Below, piece after piece: positions 43,147 through 51,609 of a stretch of 64,000 nt of DNA; the first letter of the stretch is position 1, and every line of letters begins with the position of its first letter. The position numbers were made by a program, and so were the translations under genes. Origin of the DNA: Bacteroidia bacterium (GTDB lineage Bacteria; Bacteroidota; Bacteroidia; CAIKAF01); the NCBI GenBank assembly GCA_030427255.1, contig JAUHWY010000008.1:1-64000 (forward strand). The letters are read 5' to 3'. Under the pieces are notes generated by a model that was given only the letters and a program-made list of their open reading frames with translations, did no database searches and was not told the DNA's origin.

Positions 43147-43811
43147 TTGGGCATAGAAGCTCCCATAAATACATAATACAGCATATTGGCCCCCATTTGG
43201 AGGGCCTTTTTTCTTGTAGATTCACTGTCGCCGTGCACTTCGGGGTCTTCCCAGCCGTCGCCTAAATCGGTTTCGACGGTGTAGAGCAGTACCAGGCGTC
43301 CTTCTATAAAAATACCCAAGGCTTGCGGTGCTTTTAAATCATGTTCATGAATTTTTGGCATGCCCTGGGCGAAAGTATAAGGCTTTCGAAAAATGGGGTG
43401 ATTGGAGGGTATGCTTTCTAAGGGGTGGTCGGGAAAAATCTTTTTAATTTCTCGCCTGGCGTATTCATCCATGCCGTAGTTGTCGTCTATGTGCAAAAAG
43501 CCACCTCCCATCATCCATAGCCTCAAGTTCCTGACCTCTTCTGTGGAGAGCACTATATTGCCGTGCCCGGTGGCATGCACCCAAGGGTAACGAAACAAAT
43601 CGCTGCTTGCGGGTTCTACCACGGCAACTTCGGGGTTTAGCGCCATACCCAAGGCATCGCGGCAATATTTTACCAAATTAGGCACGCTGCTGGGGTTGGC
43701 ATACCAATCGCCACCTCCTTGATATTTTAGCACAGCCAACTGAGGGAGCTGAGCACATACTAGGTTTAGAGAAAACCATGCCGGAAGAATCAACCAAAAA
43801 CAACGTTTCAT
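43143..43811 (-). CDS. DUF4159 domain protein
   Basis: A 222-residue exported protein with a signal peptide (1-20). It has the DUF4159 pattern LAVLKYQGGGDWYANPSSVPNLVKYCRDALGM, then RNLRLWMMGGGFLHIDDNYGMDEYARREIKKIFP and WEDPEVHGDSE near the C-terminus. The function is unknown, and the family resembles a glutamine amidotransferase-like fold. Its 3' end overlaps dnaN by 4 bp. Confidence 0.8.
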   Translation of the reverse strand: MKRCFWLILPAWFSLNLVCAQLPQLAVLKYQGGGDWYANPSSVPNLVKYCRDALGMALNPEVAVVEPASSDLFRYPWVHATGHGNIVLSTEEVRNLRLWMMGGGFLHIDDNYGMDEYARREIKKIFPDHPLESIPSNHPIFRKPYTFAQGMPKIHEHDLKAPQALGIFIEGRLVLLYTVETDLGDGWEDPEVHGDSESTRKKALQMGANMLYYVFMGASMPN

Positions 43812-43977
43812 AGCTTAAATATACGTTACCTTGGCCATACCTCTGTGGGTACTATACAAGATTGACCGACAGTGAGCTTATTTCATTAGAGCTTAATTAT
43901 TTGAAAATAAGAGTCTTATACTCATTTTTTCTGTTTTGAGCATGTAAAAACCATCGAAACTTGCATTTTTTTGTTTT

Positions 43978-44007
43978 TTGGGCTTTGTTTTAAAGGACGC
44001 ACCTTTG
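43978..44007 (+). promoter_or_regulatory. Promoter of the small RNA at 44 kb
   Basis: TTG at 43978-43980, exactly 19 nt of spacer, then CACCTTTG at 44000-44007, differing from TAnnTTTG only at the first base. The spacing is the textbook one. A start near 44012-44014 is expected. Confidence 0.7.
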
Positions 44008-44011
44008 TATT

Positions 44012-44108
44012 GTAAGCAGCTCATAGGAAAGTTGTTACAAGGTTTAGGTTAGGGTTAGTGTTCGCATAGCGGACATGTAAGGGCGGTTTTCCGCCCTTAT
44101 TTTTTTTT
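44012..44108 (+). ncRNA. Candidate small RNA, three hairpins with terminator
   Basis: A non-coding transcript of about 97 nt is predicted. Hairpin 1 (44012-44038) has arms GTAAGCAGCT and AGTTGTTAC with one bulged G. A single-stranded linker of TTAGG-like words follows (44039-44058). Hairpin 2 (44059-44075) is TGTTCGC-ATA-GCGGACA with one G-U pair. Hairpin 3 is the terminator AAGGGCGG-TTTT-CCGCCCTT followed by A and nine T. No plus-strand gene lies between it and dnaN, and the neighbouring genes are both on the minus strand, so the terminator must serve this RNA. It might belong to a known Bacteroidota family such as Flavo-1; that was not checked. Confidence 0.6.
44079..44108 (+). terminator. 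Strong Rho-independent terminator of the small RNA
   Basis: An 8-bp GC-rich stem with TTTT loop and a run of nine T residues after one A. It faces rightward. Confidence 0.88.
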
Positions 44109-44118
44109 GGAAGATAAT

Positions 44119-44270
44119 GCGCCCCCGGGCGAACGGAAAGCCCGGAAAGCGGGCAGCCCCTACGCTTGGCAGGCGGAGGCTGTTCCGATGCTTCGGAACA
44201 GCCCACGCACTGCTTAGCGTAGGGTGCTGACCGATTGAGGACTTGGAGGGAGCACGGGAATTTGGCGCCC
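44119..44270. repeat. GC-rich palindromic intergenic element (E)
   Basis: Ends are GCGCCCCC (from 44119) and GGCGCCC (44264-44270), matching elements B and F read on the other strand. Inside, CCTACGC (44159-44165) pairs with GCGTAGG (44217-44223), around an 11-bp hairpin GGCTGTTCCGA-TGCT-TCGGAACAGCC at 44178-44203. No coding signal is seen. It separates the small RNA from the VWA gene's stop. Confidence 0.6.
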
Positions 44271-44283
44271 AAAACCTCTTTTT

Positions 44284-46146
44284 TTAAGACCGAATGAACC
44301 GCTTTACAATTCGGTGTTTGGAATTTTCAAATACAATGTAATACAGGCCTTTGCTGAGGGTGTAGCCGTCGTCGGTGCGGAAGCTGTTTTGCCGGCCCAC
44401 TTCGTATTCGAGCAGGCTGCGGCCGTGCATGTCTAAAATGCGGACTTTGGCGGGGCCTAAGTTGCCTTTCCATTGCAGCCTTAGGGGGCCGTGGGTTGGG
44501 TTGGGAAAGACGGTCATATCTAGGTTGTGGCCGGGGTTTTGGGGCCCAAGTTCGCTTTCTAAGATTTGCTGCAAATGGTCCTGAGGTAATTCTTGGGCTT
44601 GTGTGTCGGTAATTTTTTCGCAGTCGGGCACATACACAAAGCGATGAATGATTTGGAGCAACATTTTATTCAGCTTGTCCTTGTCGACGGTTCCGGCTAC
44701 GGGGCTTCGGTGGCTGTTTCCAATGCCGCTGTCGTCGGTAAGTGCCGTGTAGGTTCCGTTGGTGGCTAAGGCCATGGCTCGGCTGAGGAATTCGGCGTCT
44801 GCGTCCATGCCGCTGCAGGCTAGGGGGACTATGCGAATGCCTTTTTCGGCGGCTTGCGCTGTGAGTCTTTGCAATGCGCGAACGGTTTGTGGGTCTTTGT
44901 GGGCAGGCGCATCCAATACCAGAAAAAGTATCCTTGCACGGGCTTGGCTACTCCAACTCAATTGCTGAATGCCGGCCATAAGTCCTTGATCTACTGCTTC
45001 CGGAAAGTCTCCGCCTCCACCGGCCCTTTGTTCCTTTAAAAAGGACGCCGCACCAGATCCCGGTTTAAAATCTTGGTGTTGCGACACGTAGCTGTCGGTT
45101 AGGTCACGGTATACAACGGCTGCGGTTCTGAAATCGAGCGCTTTATGTTGGGTTTGGGCTTTTTGCATGACGTCCTCAAGTTCGGTTTGGAGGTAGTTGA
45201 GTTCGTCGCCCATGGAACCGGTAGCATCAATGACAAAGGCAATGTCTACGGCTTTGGGAGGGGTAGGGCACTCCACCTGGAAGGTCAGATTGCGGTAGCG
45301 ATGGTGCTTTTTATGTGCACGAATGGTTTGGCTTTGACCGTGGTATTCTGCCCTCAAAAACAAAGGGATGTTTAGCTCAGATTCCCGACTAAAAAAATCG
45401 GCCCAAAGCTCAGCAGTTCCTGTATTGTTGGTGCGGCCACTCCAAAGAATTTGCCCTTTTTCATTTTCTAAGAAAACGGGTACATCTACTAAGGCTTGCC
45501 CATCGGAGGCCTGAACCTTAAGGCCATATTTTTTTTGAGGAAACATGTGCCATTGGGCCATGGAATATTGCAGGCTGTCTAGGGCGTGTTGGGTCCAAAA
45601 GTCCCAGTGAATAAAGTCGTTGACCTCTCTTGCCGTAAGTTTTCCGGCGCCGGCAGGTGCCCCGGGACTTGCCTCCGAGCTTTCAAATTCGGCATCCATG
45701 GTGGCCATTCCGGCGGCTTTGTCAGACCTTACACTGCTCATGCTTGGTTCCTCTAAGGCCGTTGGGGCCATTTCATCAGAGGATAGGCTCAAGCGTCTGT
45801 TTTGATAAATGGCAAGGTTTGGTTCTTTTTTGATTTTGGTGGCCTCCAAAACCAAGGAGGTAAATTCCGGAGTTTCATTAGAAACAACCAATGGCATTTC
45901 CAGGTGGTAGGCCATGTTATGGCTAAAAGCCACCAAGCGATAGCTGCCCGGAGGGAGTGTGCCGCAAAGCGTGTCGCCGTTTTGCCACAAAAAGTTGTGG
46001 ACCCTTTTTTGGTTTCGATACATTTCTACCCGAAATTCCAGCGACTTTGGAGCGCTTTCAGGTGCCGAAATACGGAGACATGAGGACTGCGCCCCAAGGT
46101 GCAGGGTAGCTAGGCCAAAACAAAAGAAAAGAAGTGAACGCATCAT
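44284..46146 (-). CDS. VWA domain protein with T9SS sorting domain
   Basis: A 620-residue secreted protein. A signal peptide (about 1-20) is followed by a beta-rich region, and a VWA domain starts near residue 300. The MIDAS motif is intact as FVIDATGSMGDEL. A type A T9SS domain ends it (MTVFPNPTHGPLRLQWKGNL...RFIRS). It probably binds metal and a surface partner after export by the type IX system. The role is inferred. The gene lies just after GC-rich element E. Confidence 0.82.
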   Translation of the reverse strand: MMRSLLFFCFGLATLHLGAQSSCLRISAPESAPKSLEFRVEMYRNQKRVHNFLWQNGDTLCGTLPPGSYRLVAFSHNMAYHLEMPLVVSNETPEFTSLVLEATKIKKEPNLAIYQNRRLSLSSDEMAPTALEEPSMSSVRSDKAAGMATMDAEFESSEASPGAPAGAGKLTAREVNDFIHWDFWTQHALDSLQYSMAQWHMFPQKKYGLKVQASDGQALVDVPVFLENEKGQILWSGRTNNTGTAELWADFFSRESELNIPLFLRAEYHGQSQTIRAHKKHHRYRNLTFQVECPTPPKAVDIAFVIDATGSMGDELNYLQTELEDVMQKAQTQHKALDFRTAAVVYRDLTDSYVSQHQDFKPGSGAASFLKEQRAGGGGDFPEAVDQGLMAGIQQLSWSSQARARILFLVLDAPAHKDPQTVRALQRLTAQAAEKGIRIVPLACSGMDADAEFLSRAMALATNGTYTALTDDSGIGNSHRSPVAGTVDKDKLNKMLLQIIHRFVYVPDCEKITDTQAQELPQDHLQQILESELGPQNPGHNLDMTVFPNPTHGPLRLQWKGNLGPAKVRILDMHGRSLLEYEVGRQNSFRTDDGYTLSKGLYYIVFENSKHRIVKRFIRS

Positions 46147-46199
46147 GGTGTTTTATTTGGTTTACACCTGTGCAATAAAAACGTTCAGAAGGCAGTGCA

Positions 46200-47111
46200 T
46201 TATGGCTCAAAAATCACCTGCAAATCCTTTCTTTTAGAAATGATTTTTAGAGGCATAACCTCGTCGTAGGGAATGGGATTCCCTTTGAGGTTGAGGTAAT
46301 AAAGCTTGGGATGGTAGGCAAATCGTTCGGAAATTTGGGTCAATTGATTTTGGGCCAAATTGATTTCGCTAAGGTTGTTTAAACGGAGCAGGGATTCCGG
46401 AAGCTCGCTGATGTTATTTCCGGCCAAATCCAAGATTTTGAGTTTGGAGAGTTGGGCTATGTCCTCGGGAAGGCTGTCGATTTTGCAATTGACCAACATT
46501 AGGCTTTCCAAGTTTTTGCATCGGAAAACAAAATCGGGAATGCGATGGAGGTTAACGTTGTAAAACTCAATAGAGCGAAGGGAAGGCAATCCGGGCATGC
46601 TGTCTACAAAAAGCAGGCTGTCGCTTTCGTTGTAAAAAATACGCAGCAGTTCCAAATTTCCTAAAGCTGCCAACTCAAAGGGAAGGGAGTCGAGTCGGGT
46701 TTGGGTCATTTCCAAGTAAAGCAAACTGGGAATTTGTCCCAACTCGGGTGGGAAAAAGCTAAGGGGATTGTCGTTGCTTACCAAAATAAAGAGCAGGCTG
46801 TTTTGGCTGAGGCTGGAGGGCAGCTGCTGCAAATGGTTGTTTTTAAGAAAAAGAATTTCCAGTTGGCTGAGCTGACCCAGCTGTCTTTGCTCCTTTTCGG
46901 AAAGGAATCCGGTGAGCATCAATTTTTGGGTGTTTTTATCCTTTAATCCGCTGCGCTCGGTGTAGGTAATTCCCATAGGAGAGCCATATCCTTTGAGTAC
47001 CTCAGGATCGGTGCTGTCGAATCGAACTTGAGCGAAAGTAGGGGAGACAAAGGAGGCTAAAGTTCCTAAGCAAAGTCCCAGATGGAAGATTATGGACAGA
47101 ATTTTTCCCAT
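46200..47111 (-). CDS. Secreted leucine-rich repeat protein
   Basis: A 303-residue protein. A signal peptide (1-27) precedes about nine leucine-rich repeats of about 23 residues, for example LEILFLKNNHLQQLPSSLSQN and LKILDLAGNNISELPESLLRL. No other domain is seen. It likely binds proteins outside the cell or in the periplasm. Its start overlaps the TPR gene's stop by 22 bp, so they form one operon with the barrel-like gene upstream. Confidence 0.8.
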   Translation of the reverse strand: MGKILSIIFHLGLCLGTLASFVSPTFAQVRFDSTDPEVLKGYGSPMGITYTERSGLKDKNTQKLMLTGFLSEKEQRQLGQLSQLEILFLKNNHLQQLPSSLSQNSLLFILVSNDNPLSFFPPELGQIPSLLYLEMTQTRLDSLPFELAALGNLELLRIFYNESDSLLFVDSMPGLPSLRSIEFYNVNLHRIPDFVFRCKNLESLMLVNCKIDSLPEDIAQLSKLKILDLAGNNISELPESLLRLNNLSEINLAQNQLTQISERFAYHPKLYYLNLKGNPIPYDEVMPLKIISKRKDLQVIFEP

Positions 47112-47635
47112 GCTTGTTTAGCGTCTGCATCTCCAAGGTCGGCACTTTTTTTGAAACAGGAACATGCCATTGAGCTATTGCCCCTATCCATGTGTAAAAC
47201 AGCCAAGTTGAACCAGCCTTCGGCAAATTGTGGGTCGGCCTGCGTGCTTTGCTCAAATGCCCAAAAGGTGGAGTCCGGTTCTTGCAGGCGGTCGTAAACC
47301 AATCCTAGGTTAAACCATGCTTCGGCATAGCCGGTATCCAAGGCAATGGCTTTAAAAAAATCGGATTTGGCGGCATCAAAGCGGTCCAAACTAAAGTGGC
47401 AAATGCCTCTGTCGTGCCAGGCCGAAACGTACATGCTGTCTAGGGCGATACATTGGTCAAAGGCTTCTGTGGCTCGGGTTAGGTCTTGGTTTTCATAGTG
47501 TTGTAAGCCTTGCTGGTACCATTCCTCGGCCGAGCCGGGACCTTCTGTATTGGGGTTTGTGGCCGGTTTCGGGGCTTCCTTGCCGCAGCTGTAGGCAACG
47601 CAAAGTCCAAGGCTTAAAAGGAAAAGTGTTTTCAA
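47090..47635 (-). CDS. TPR lipoprotein
   Basis: A 181-residue protein. A lipobox follows the signal helix (LCVAYSCGKEA). Four TPR-like units follow (for example AEEWYQQGLQHYENQDLTRATEAFDQCIALD and AEAWFNLGLVYDRLQEPDSTFWAFEQSTQADP). It is probably anchored to the outer membrane and acts as a scaffold. It overlaps both neighbours, the LRR and barrel genes, by a few bases. Confidence 0.8.
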   Translation of the reverse strand: MKTLFLLSLGLCVAYSCGKEAPKPATNPNTEGPGSAEEWYQQGLQHYENQDLTRATEAFDQCIALDSMYVSAWHDRGICHFSLDRFDAAKSDFFKAIALDTGYAEAWFNLGLVYDRLQEPDSTFWAFEQSTQADPQFAEGWFNLAVLHMDRGNSSMACSCFKKSADLGDADAKQAWEKFCP

Positions 47636-48234
47636 AAGAAAATGCCGGTTCTAATGTCGAAAGGATAAAAATAAGGAGAATCTTGACCCATGGGCAACAC
47701 ATTATACAAAAAGGCCAAGTAAAAGAAACCGGAATCAAAGTGTTCTACATAGCCGCCTCCCAAAAATAAGGCATGAGAATTGAGCCGTGTATTGTCGTTT
47801 TGGTAATTATAATTGAGCCATTCGTACTGGCCCATAACCAATAAGAAGTCAAAAACGGTGAGCATGGCAAAATTTCGCAGGCCAAACATATGCGAGTCCC
47901 CCGGAGAGCCTACCCAATTGGTATACTGGTAAATAGGTCCACCTCCGATAATGAATTTTTGGTCTAGGGATACATCGTAAGCAACTGCCGGAGAAACCCC
48001 AATAACCGTAACATTACCAAACCAGAGGTTCAAATCTCCCCCAAACATTAGGCGGTCCCATACCGAAACACCGGGCTCTTCTTGGTCTTCTCCAAGTGTT
48101 GGGCTATCCGTTTCATCGCGATTCGGTTGCTCTGTTCGGTCAATTTGGGCCCAAAGACCGGGACTTAGCATGCATGTTAGCAGTACGATTCCGAAAGCAC
48201 ACCTTATTTTTTTCCATCCATCGATATACCACAT
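47632..48234 (-). CDS. Putative outer-membrane barrel protein
   Basis: A 200-residue protein with a signal peptide (1-30, ending LWAQ). The rest shows alternating strand patterns (LNLWFGNVTVIGVSPAVAYDV, SGFFYLAFLYNVLP) and ends FDIRTGIFF with a C-terminal Phe, as in outer-membrane barrels. The family is not recognised. It is the first gene of the operon with the TPR and LRR genes. Confidence 0.55.
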   Translation of the reverse strand: MWYIDGWKKIRCAFGIVLLTCMLSPGLWAQIDRTEQPNRDETDSPTLGEDQEEPGVSVWDRLMFGGDLNLWFGNVTVIGVSPAVAYDVSLDQKFIIGGGPIYQYTNWVGSPGDSHMFGLRNFAMLTVFDFLLVMGQYEWLNYNYQNDNTRLNSHALFLGGGYVEHFDSGFFYLAFLYNVLPMGQDSPYFYPFDIRTGIFF

Positions 48235-48264
48235 ACAAAATGTGCTACAAAAACCGCACCGAAA

Positions 48265-49344
48265 TTAATGGTCAAAGCTCAAAATGAGTTCTTCGTCAAC
48301 CGGGTGGGTTTGGCAAGCCAGCGTAAAACCGGCTTCTACTTCTTCCGGACTTAAGGCATAATTTAAGGCCATGCGGCTTTTCCCTTTGAGCACTTTGGCC
48401 TTGCAAGTAGCGCAAACCGCTCCTTTGCAGGCGTAGGGGGCGTCGGCTCCTGCCTCCAATGCGGCGTCCAAAACCGCTGCTCCCTCTTTATCCAGGTCAA
48501 AACTGGTATGTAGCCCATCCAAAATCACCGTTACCCTCGAAGTTTCGCCCGACAGGCTAGGGGCTTGATTTTCTTCTAAGGCTCTGTCGGTCACTTTTTG
48601 ACCCGGAGCAGAGAACATTTCGAATTTAATTTGCTCAGCAGCCACTCCCCGCTCCACCAAACGCTGTTTTACTTGCTCAATCATATCGCCGGGACCACAC
48701 ACCAAATAGGTATCGCCACCGGCGGGGCCAAGTAGTTTTTGACACAGTTCGCCGCAGCGTTCTCCGTCAATGCGTCCGCTAAACAGCGGAATATCCATGC
48801 TTTCCCGACTCAAAATATGATGCAAGGCAAAGCGGTGCGGATACCGGTTTTTTAAACCTTCTAAGGTCTCCTTAAACATGATGGACCCTGTATTTTTATT
48901 GCCAAAAAACAGGGTAAAGGTGCTGTTTTCTTCTCGGGCAAGAACTTCCTGAAGCATGCTCAACACCGGAGTAATGCCCGAGCCCGCAGCAAAGGCCACT
49001 ACATGCCTGCCTTCAGGCGGCGGTTCCGGCAAGGTAAATCTACCCATGGGTTTCATTACCTGAACTTTATCACCTGTTTTTAGGCTTTCGTTGGCCCAAG
49101 TCGAAAAGCGGCCACCGGGAACTTTCTTAATGCCTACCCGCAACAAAGGGTCTTGAGGCGCAGAGCAGAGCGAGTAAGTCCTCCTCAGGTCTTCGCCCTG
49201 GATTTCTTTGCGCAGCGTAAGGTATTGACCGGCCTTAAAAGCGAACTCCTCTTTCAGCTCTTCGGGCACTTTAAAGGCAACTTGAACACTATCTGCAGTT
49301 TCAGGCCGCACTTCGGCCACTTCCAATTCTACAAAACGAGGCAT
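48265..49344 (-). CDS. paaE: Phenylacetyl-CoA epoxidase subunit PaaE (reductase)
   Basis: A 359-residue electron-transfer protein for the PaaABC oxygenase. It has an FAD-binding part (RRTYSLCSAPQDP, the RxYS motif), an NAD-binding part (AAGSGITPVLSML and VCGPGDMIEQ), and a C-terminal plant-type 2Fe-2S domain with CKGAVCATCKAKVLKG plus the fourth Cys in LACQTHP. It passes electrons from NADPH to the di-iron enzyme. Here it runs opposite to paaABCD, across 260 bp containing a GC-rich element. Confidence 0.93.
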   Translation of the reverse strand: MPRFVELEVAEVRPETADSVQVAFKVPEELKEEFAFKAGQYLTLRKEIQGEDLRRTYSLCSAPQDPLLRVGIKKVPGGRFSTWANESLKTGDKVQVMKPMGRFTLPEPPPEGRHVVAFAAGSGITPVLSMLQEVLAREENSTFTLFFGNKNTGSIMFKETLEGLKNRYPHRFALHHILSRESMDIPLFSGRIDGERCGELCQKLLGPAGGDTYLVCGPGDMIEQVKQRLVERGVAAEQIKFEMFSAPGQKVTDRALEENQAPSLSGETSRVTVILDGLHTSFDLDKEGAAVLDAALEAGADAPYACKGAVCATCKAKVLKGKSRMALNYALSPEEVEAGFTLACQTHPVDEELILSFDH

Positions 49345-49358
49345 ATGGCTGTTTTGGA

Positions 49359-49366
49359 CAAATATA
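49359..49366 (-). promoter_or_regulatory. Bacteroidota -7 element, paaE
   Basis: TATATTTG on the minus strand, ending 14 nt before the ATG at 49344. No -33 TTG was noted. Confidence 0.45.
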
Positions 49367-49386
49367 CACGACTGAGGGGATTTTTT

Positions 49387-49544
49387 GGGGCGCCTTTTCG
49401 GGCTTTCGGCGGTAGTGCCTTTGGAGTAGGCTGTCGGTCTCGGGGCTCCGGGCTCTGCAGCCGAGCTGCAGCGTCCTCGCCTCCGGACCGAACAAGCCTA
49501 CTCCTGCTGGCAGCTACCTGCCTCTATCCCGGGCGCGGTGCTCC
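49387..49544. repeat. GC-rich palindromic intergenic element (F)
   Basis: It starts GGGGCGCC (49387-49394) and ends GGGCGCGGTGCTCC. An inverted repeat, GGAGTAGGCT (49423-49432) with AGCCTACTCC (49495-49504), is extended by GTCGGTC with GACCG. It lies between the divergent paaE and paaA genes. No gene is seen within it. Confidence 0.6.
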
Positions 49545-49604
49545 GTTTTAAAACATTCCATAGAGCTGTGGTGTTTTTTTTGTAAAATTGCATCTATACA
49601 GCTT

Positions 49605-50543
49605 ATGGAAACTACCACACTCGAACATCGTTTCAACCAAAAAATTGAACGAGAAGAAAAGATTGAGCCTAAGGACTGGATGCCCGACGACTACCGCAAA
49701 AACAACATCCGGCAAATTTCGCAGCATGCCCATTCCGAAATTGTAGGCATGCTTCCTGAAGCCAACTGGATTACCCGGGCTCCCAGTCTTCGCCGTAAAG
49801 TAGCTCTGCTGGCTAAGGTTCAAGACGAAGCCGGACATGGTTTGTACCTCTACAGTGCAGCAGAAACCTTAGGCGCCGGTCGTGATGAAATGATTGATGA
49901 TTTGCATTCAGGCAAAGCCAAATATTCTTCCATATTTAATTATCCTACCACTACTTGGGCCGATATTGGAGCCATTGGTTGGTTGGTCGATGGGGCTGCC
50001 ATTACCAATCAGGTGGCATTATGCCGTACTTCTTACGGACCCTATGCCCGTGCCATGGTCAAAATTTGCAAAGAAGAGAGTTTTCATCAGCGCCAAGGTT
50101 ACGAAATTATGTGCGCTATGGCCTTTGGAACTCCGGAACAAAAAGCCATGGCCCAAGATGCCTTAAACCGCTGGTGGTGGCCCTCCTTAATGATGTTTGG
50201 ACCTACCGATAGCGATAGCGTGCACTCACAAAAATCGATGGATTGGAAAATAAAGCGCTACTCCAACGATGAGCTGCGCCAAGAGTTCGTGGATAAAACC
50301 GTGGCCCAAGCCGAATACTTGGGACTCACCATTCCCGATCCGGACTTAAAATACAACGAGGAAACCGGTCATTATACCTTTGGTGAAATCGACTGGAAAG
50401 AATTTTACCAAGTGATTTCCGGTAACGGCCCATGCAACAAAGAACGCATAGAAGCCAGACGAAAAGCCCATGAAGATGGAGCTTGGGTGCGCGAAGCGGC
50501 CAATGCCTTTGCACAAAAACGTGCCAATCAACAAGTAGCCTGA
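49605..50543 (+). CDS. paaA: Phenylacetyl-CoA epoxidase subunit PaaA
   Basis: A 312-residue catalytic di-iron subunit. Conserved metal-ligand regions are seen as [40 protein letters not shown] (ExxH) and [15 protein letters not shown] (ExxH). It epoxidises the ring of phenylacetyl-CoA with PaaB, PaaC and PaaE. It is the first of four tandem genes. Confidence 0.96.
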   Translation: METTTLEHRFNQKIEREEKIEPKDWMPDDYRKNNIRQISQHAHSEIVGMLPEANWITRAPSLRRKVALLAKVQDEAGHGLYLYSAAETLGAGRDEMIDDLHSGKAKYSSIFNYPTTTWADIGAIGWLVDGAAITNQVALCRTSYGPYARAMVKICKEESFHQRQGYEIMCAMAFGTPEQKAMAQDALNRWWWPSLMMFGPTDSDSVHSQKSMDWKIKRYSNDELRQEFVDKTVAQAEYLGLTIPDPDLKYNEETGHYTFGEIDWKEFYQVISGNGPCNKERIEARRKAHEDGAWVREAANAFAQKRANQQVA

Positions 50544-50555
50544 TATTTACAACAT

Positions 50556-50843
50556 ATGAGCAACCAAAATTGGCCTCTTTTCGAGGTTTTTATACGATCC
50601 AAGAACGGATTAAGTCACAAGCATGTAGGGAGTTTGCATGCCGCCGATGCACCTATGGCCATTGAAAATGCAAGGGATGTGTATTGTAGGCGCAATGAGG
50701 GCGTTTCTATTTGGGTGGTGCCCTCTACTCAAATTGTAGCTTCCGATCCCGAAGATGCCGAAGCTTTGTACGAACCGGCCAAGGATAAAATTTACAGGCA
50801 CCCAACTTTTTATACGGTACCGGACGAAGTAGGACACATGTGA
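50556..50843 (+). CDS. paaB: Phenylacetyl-CoA epoxidase subunit PaaB
   Basis: A 95-residue subunit, normal for PaaB. Recognisable parts are WPLFEVFIRSKNGLSHKHVGSLHAADAPMAIENARDVYCRRNEGVSIWVVPS. It bridges subunits in the complex. Its stop TGA overlaps the paaC start as TGATG. Confidence 0.95.
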   Translation: MSNQNWPLFEVFIRSKNGLSHKHVGSLHAADAPMAIENARDVYCRRNEGVSIWVVPSTQIVASDPEDAEALYEPAKDKIYRHPTFYTVPDEVGHM

Positions 50844-51604
50844 TGGAGCAGGAAAAGCAAAAAGCGGCCCTTAATTTGTCTTTGGTTATGGGTGATAATG
50901 CCCTAATCTTGGGACACCGCCTATCGGAATGGTGTGGTCATGGCCCCATTTTAGAACAAGACATCGCCTTATCCAACATTGCCTTGGATTTAATTGGCCA
51001 AGCCCGGTTGTGGTTGAGTCATGCAGGAAAACTTCAGGGTGGAAAGTCTGAGGACGACTTGGCTTATCATCGTGATGTATTTGATTTTCACAATTTTCAA
51101 ATGGTAGAAACGCCCAATGGCCATTGGGGTACCACTTTGTTGAGGCAATTTGTATACGATGCATGGCACCATGCTATGCTGCAAAAACTGGTGCTTGCTC
51201 AAGATGAGGACATTGCAGGAATTGCCAGAAAATCGCTGAAAGAGGTGAACTATCATTTGCGCTGGAGCAGCGAATGGGTCATTCGATTGGGCGACGGAAC
51301 GGAGGAGAGCGGAGCCAAAATGCAAGAGGCTTATGCCGATGTTTGGCCCTATGTTGGAGAGCTTCTTCAAAAAGATACTTGGTTAACCGAGTTGGAGCAG
51401 CTGATTCCCGGTTTTCAAGCCGATGAAATCATAAGTCTTTGGTGGAAAACCGTTCGGGAGGTATTCAGTCAAGCCAACCTTTCCTCCGAACCCATGGATT
51501 GGTTGTACCGAAAAGGCCACTTGGGACACCATACCGAGCATTTAGGCTATATATTGGCGGAGATGCAATTTTTGCCAAGGGCCTATCCGGATGCAACGTG
51601 GTAA
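50843..51604 (+). CDS. paaC: Phenylacetyl-CoA epoxidase subunit PaaC
   Basis: A 253-residue structural partner of PaaA. Parts such as LGHRLSEWCGHGPILEQDIALSNIALDLIGQARLWL and KSLKEVNYHLRWSSEWVIRLGDGTEES match the PaaC family. ATG at 50843 was chosen over a GTG at 50840 because of the TGATG overlap with paaB. Confidence 0.95.
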   Translation: MEQEKQKAALNLSLVMGDNALILGHRLSEWCGHGPILEQDIALSNIALDLIGQARLWLSHAGKLQGGKSEDDLAYHRDVFDFHNFQMVETPNGHWGTTLLRQFVYDAWHHAMLQKLVLAQDEDIAGIARKSLKEVNYHLRWSSEWVIRLGDGTEESGAKMQEAYADVWPYVGELLQKDTWLTELEQLIPGFQADEIISLWWKTVREVFSQANLSSEPMDWLYRKGHLGHHTEHLGYILAEMQFLPRAYPDATW

Positions 51605-51609
51605 ATCCC

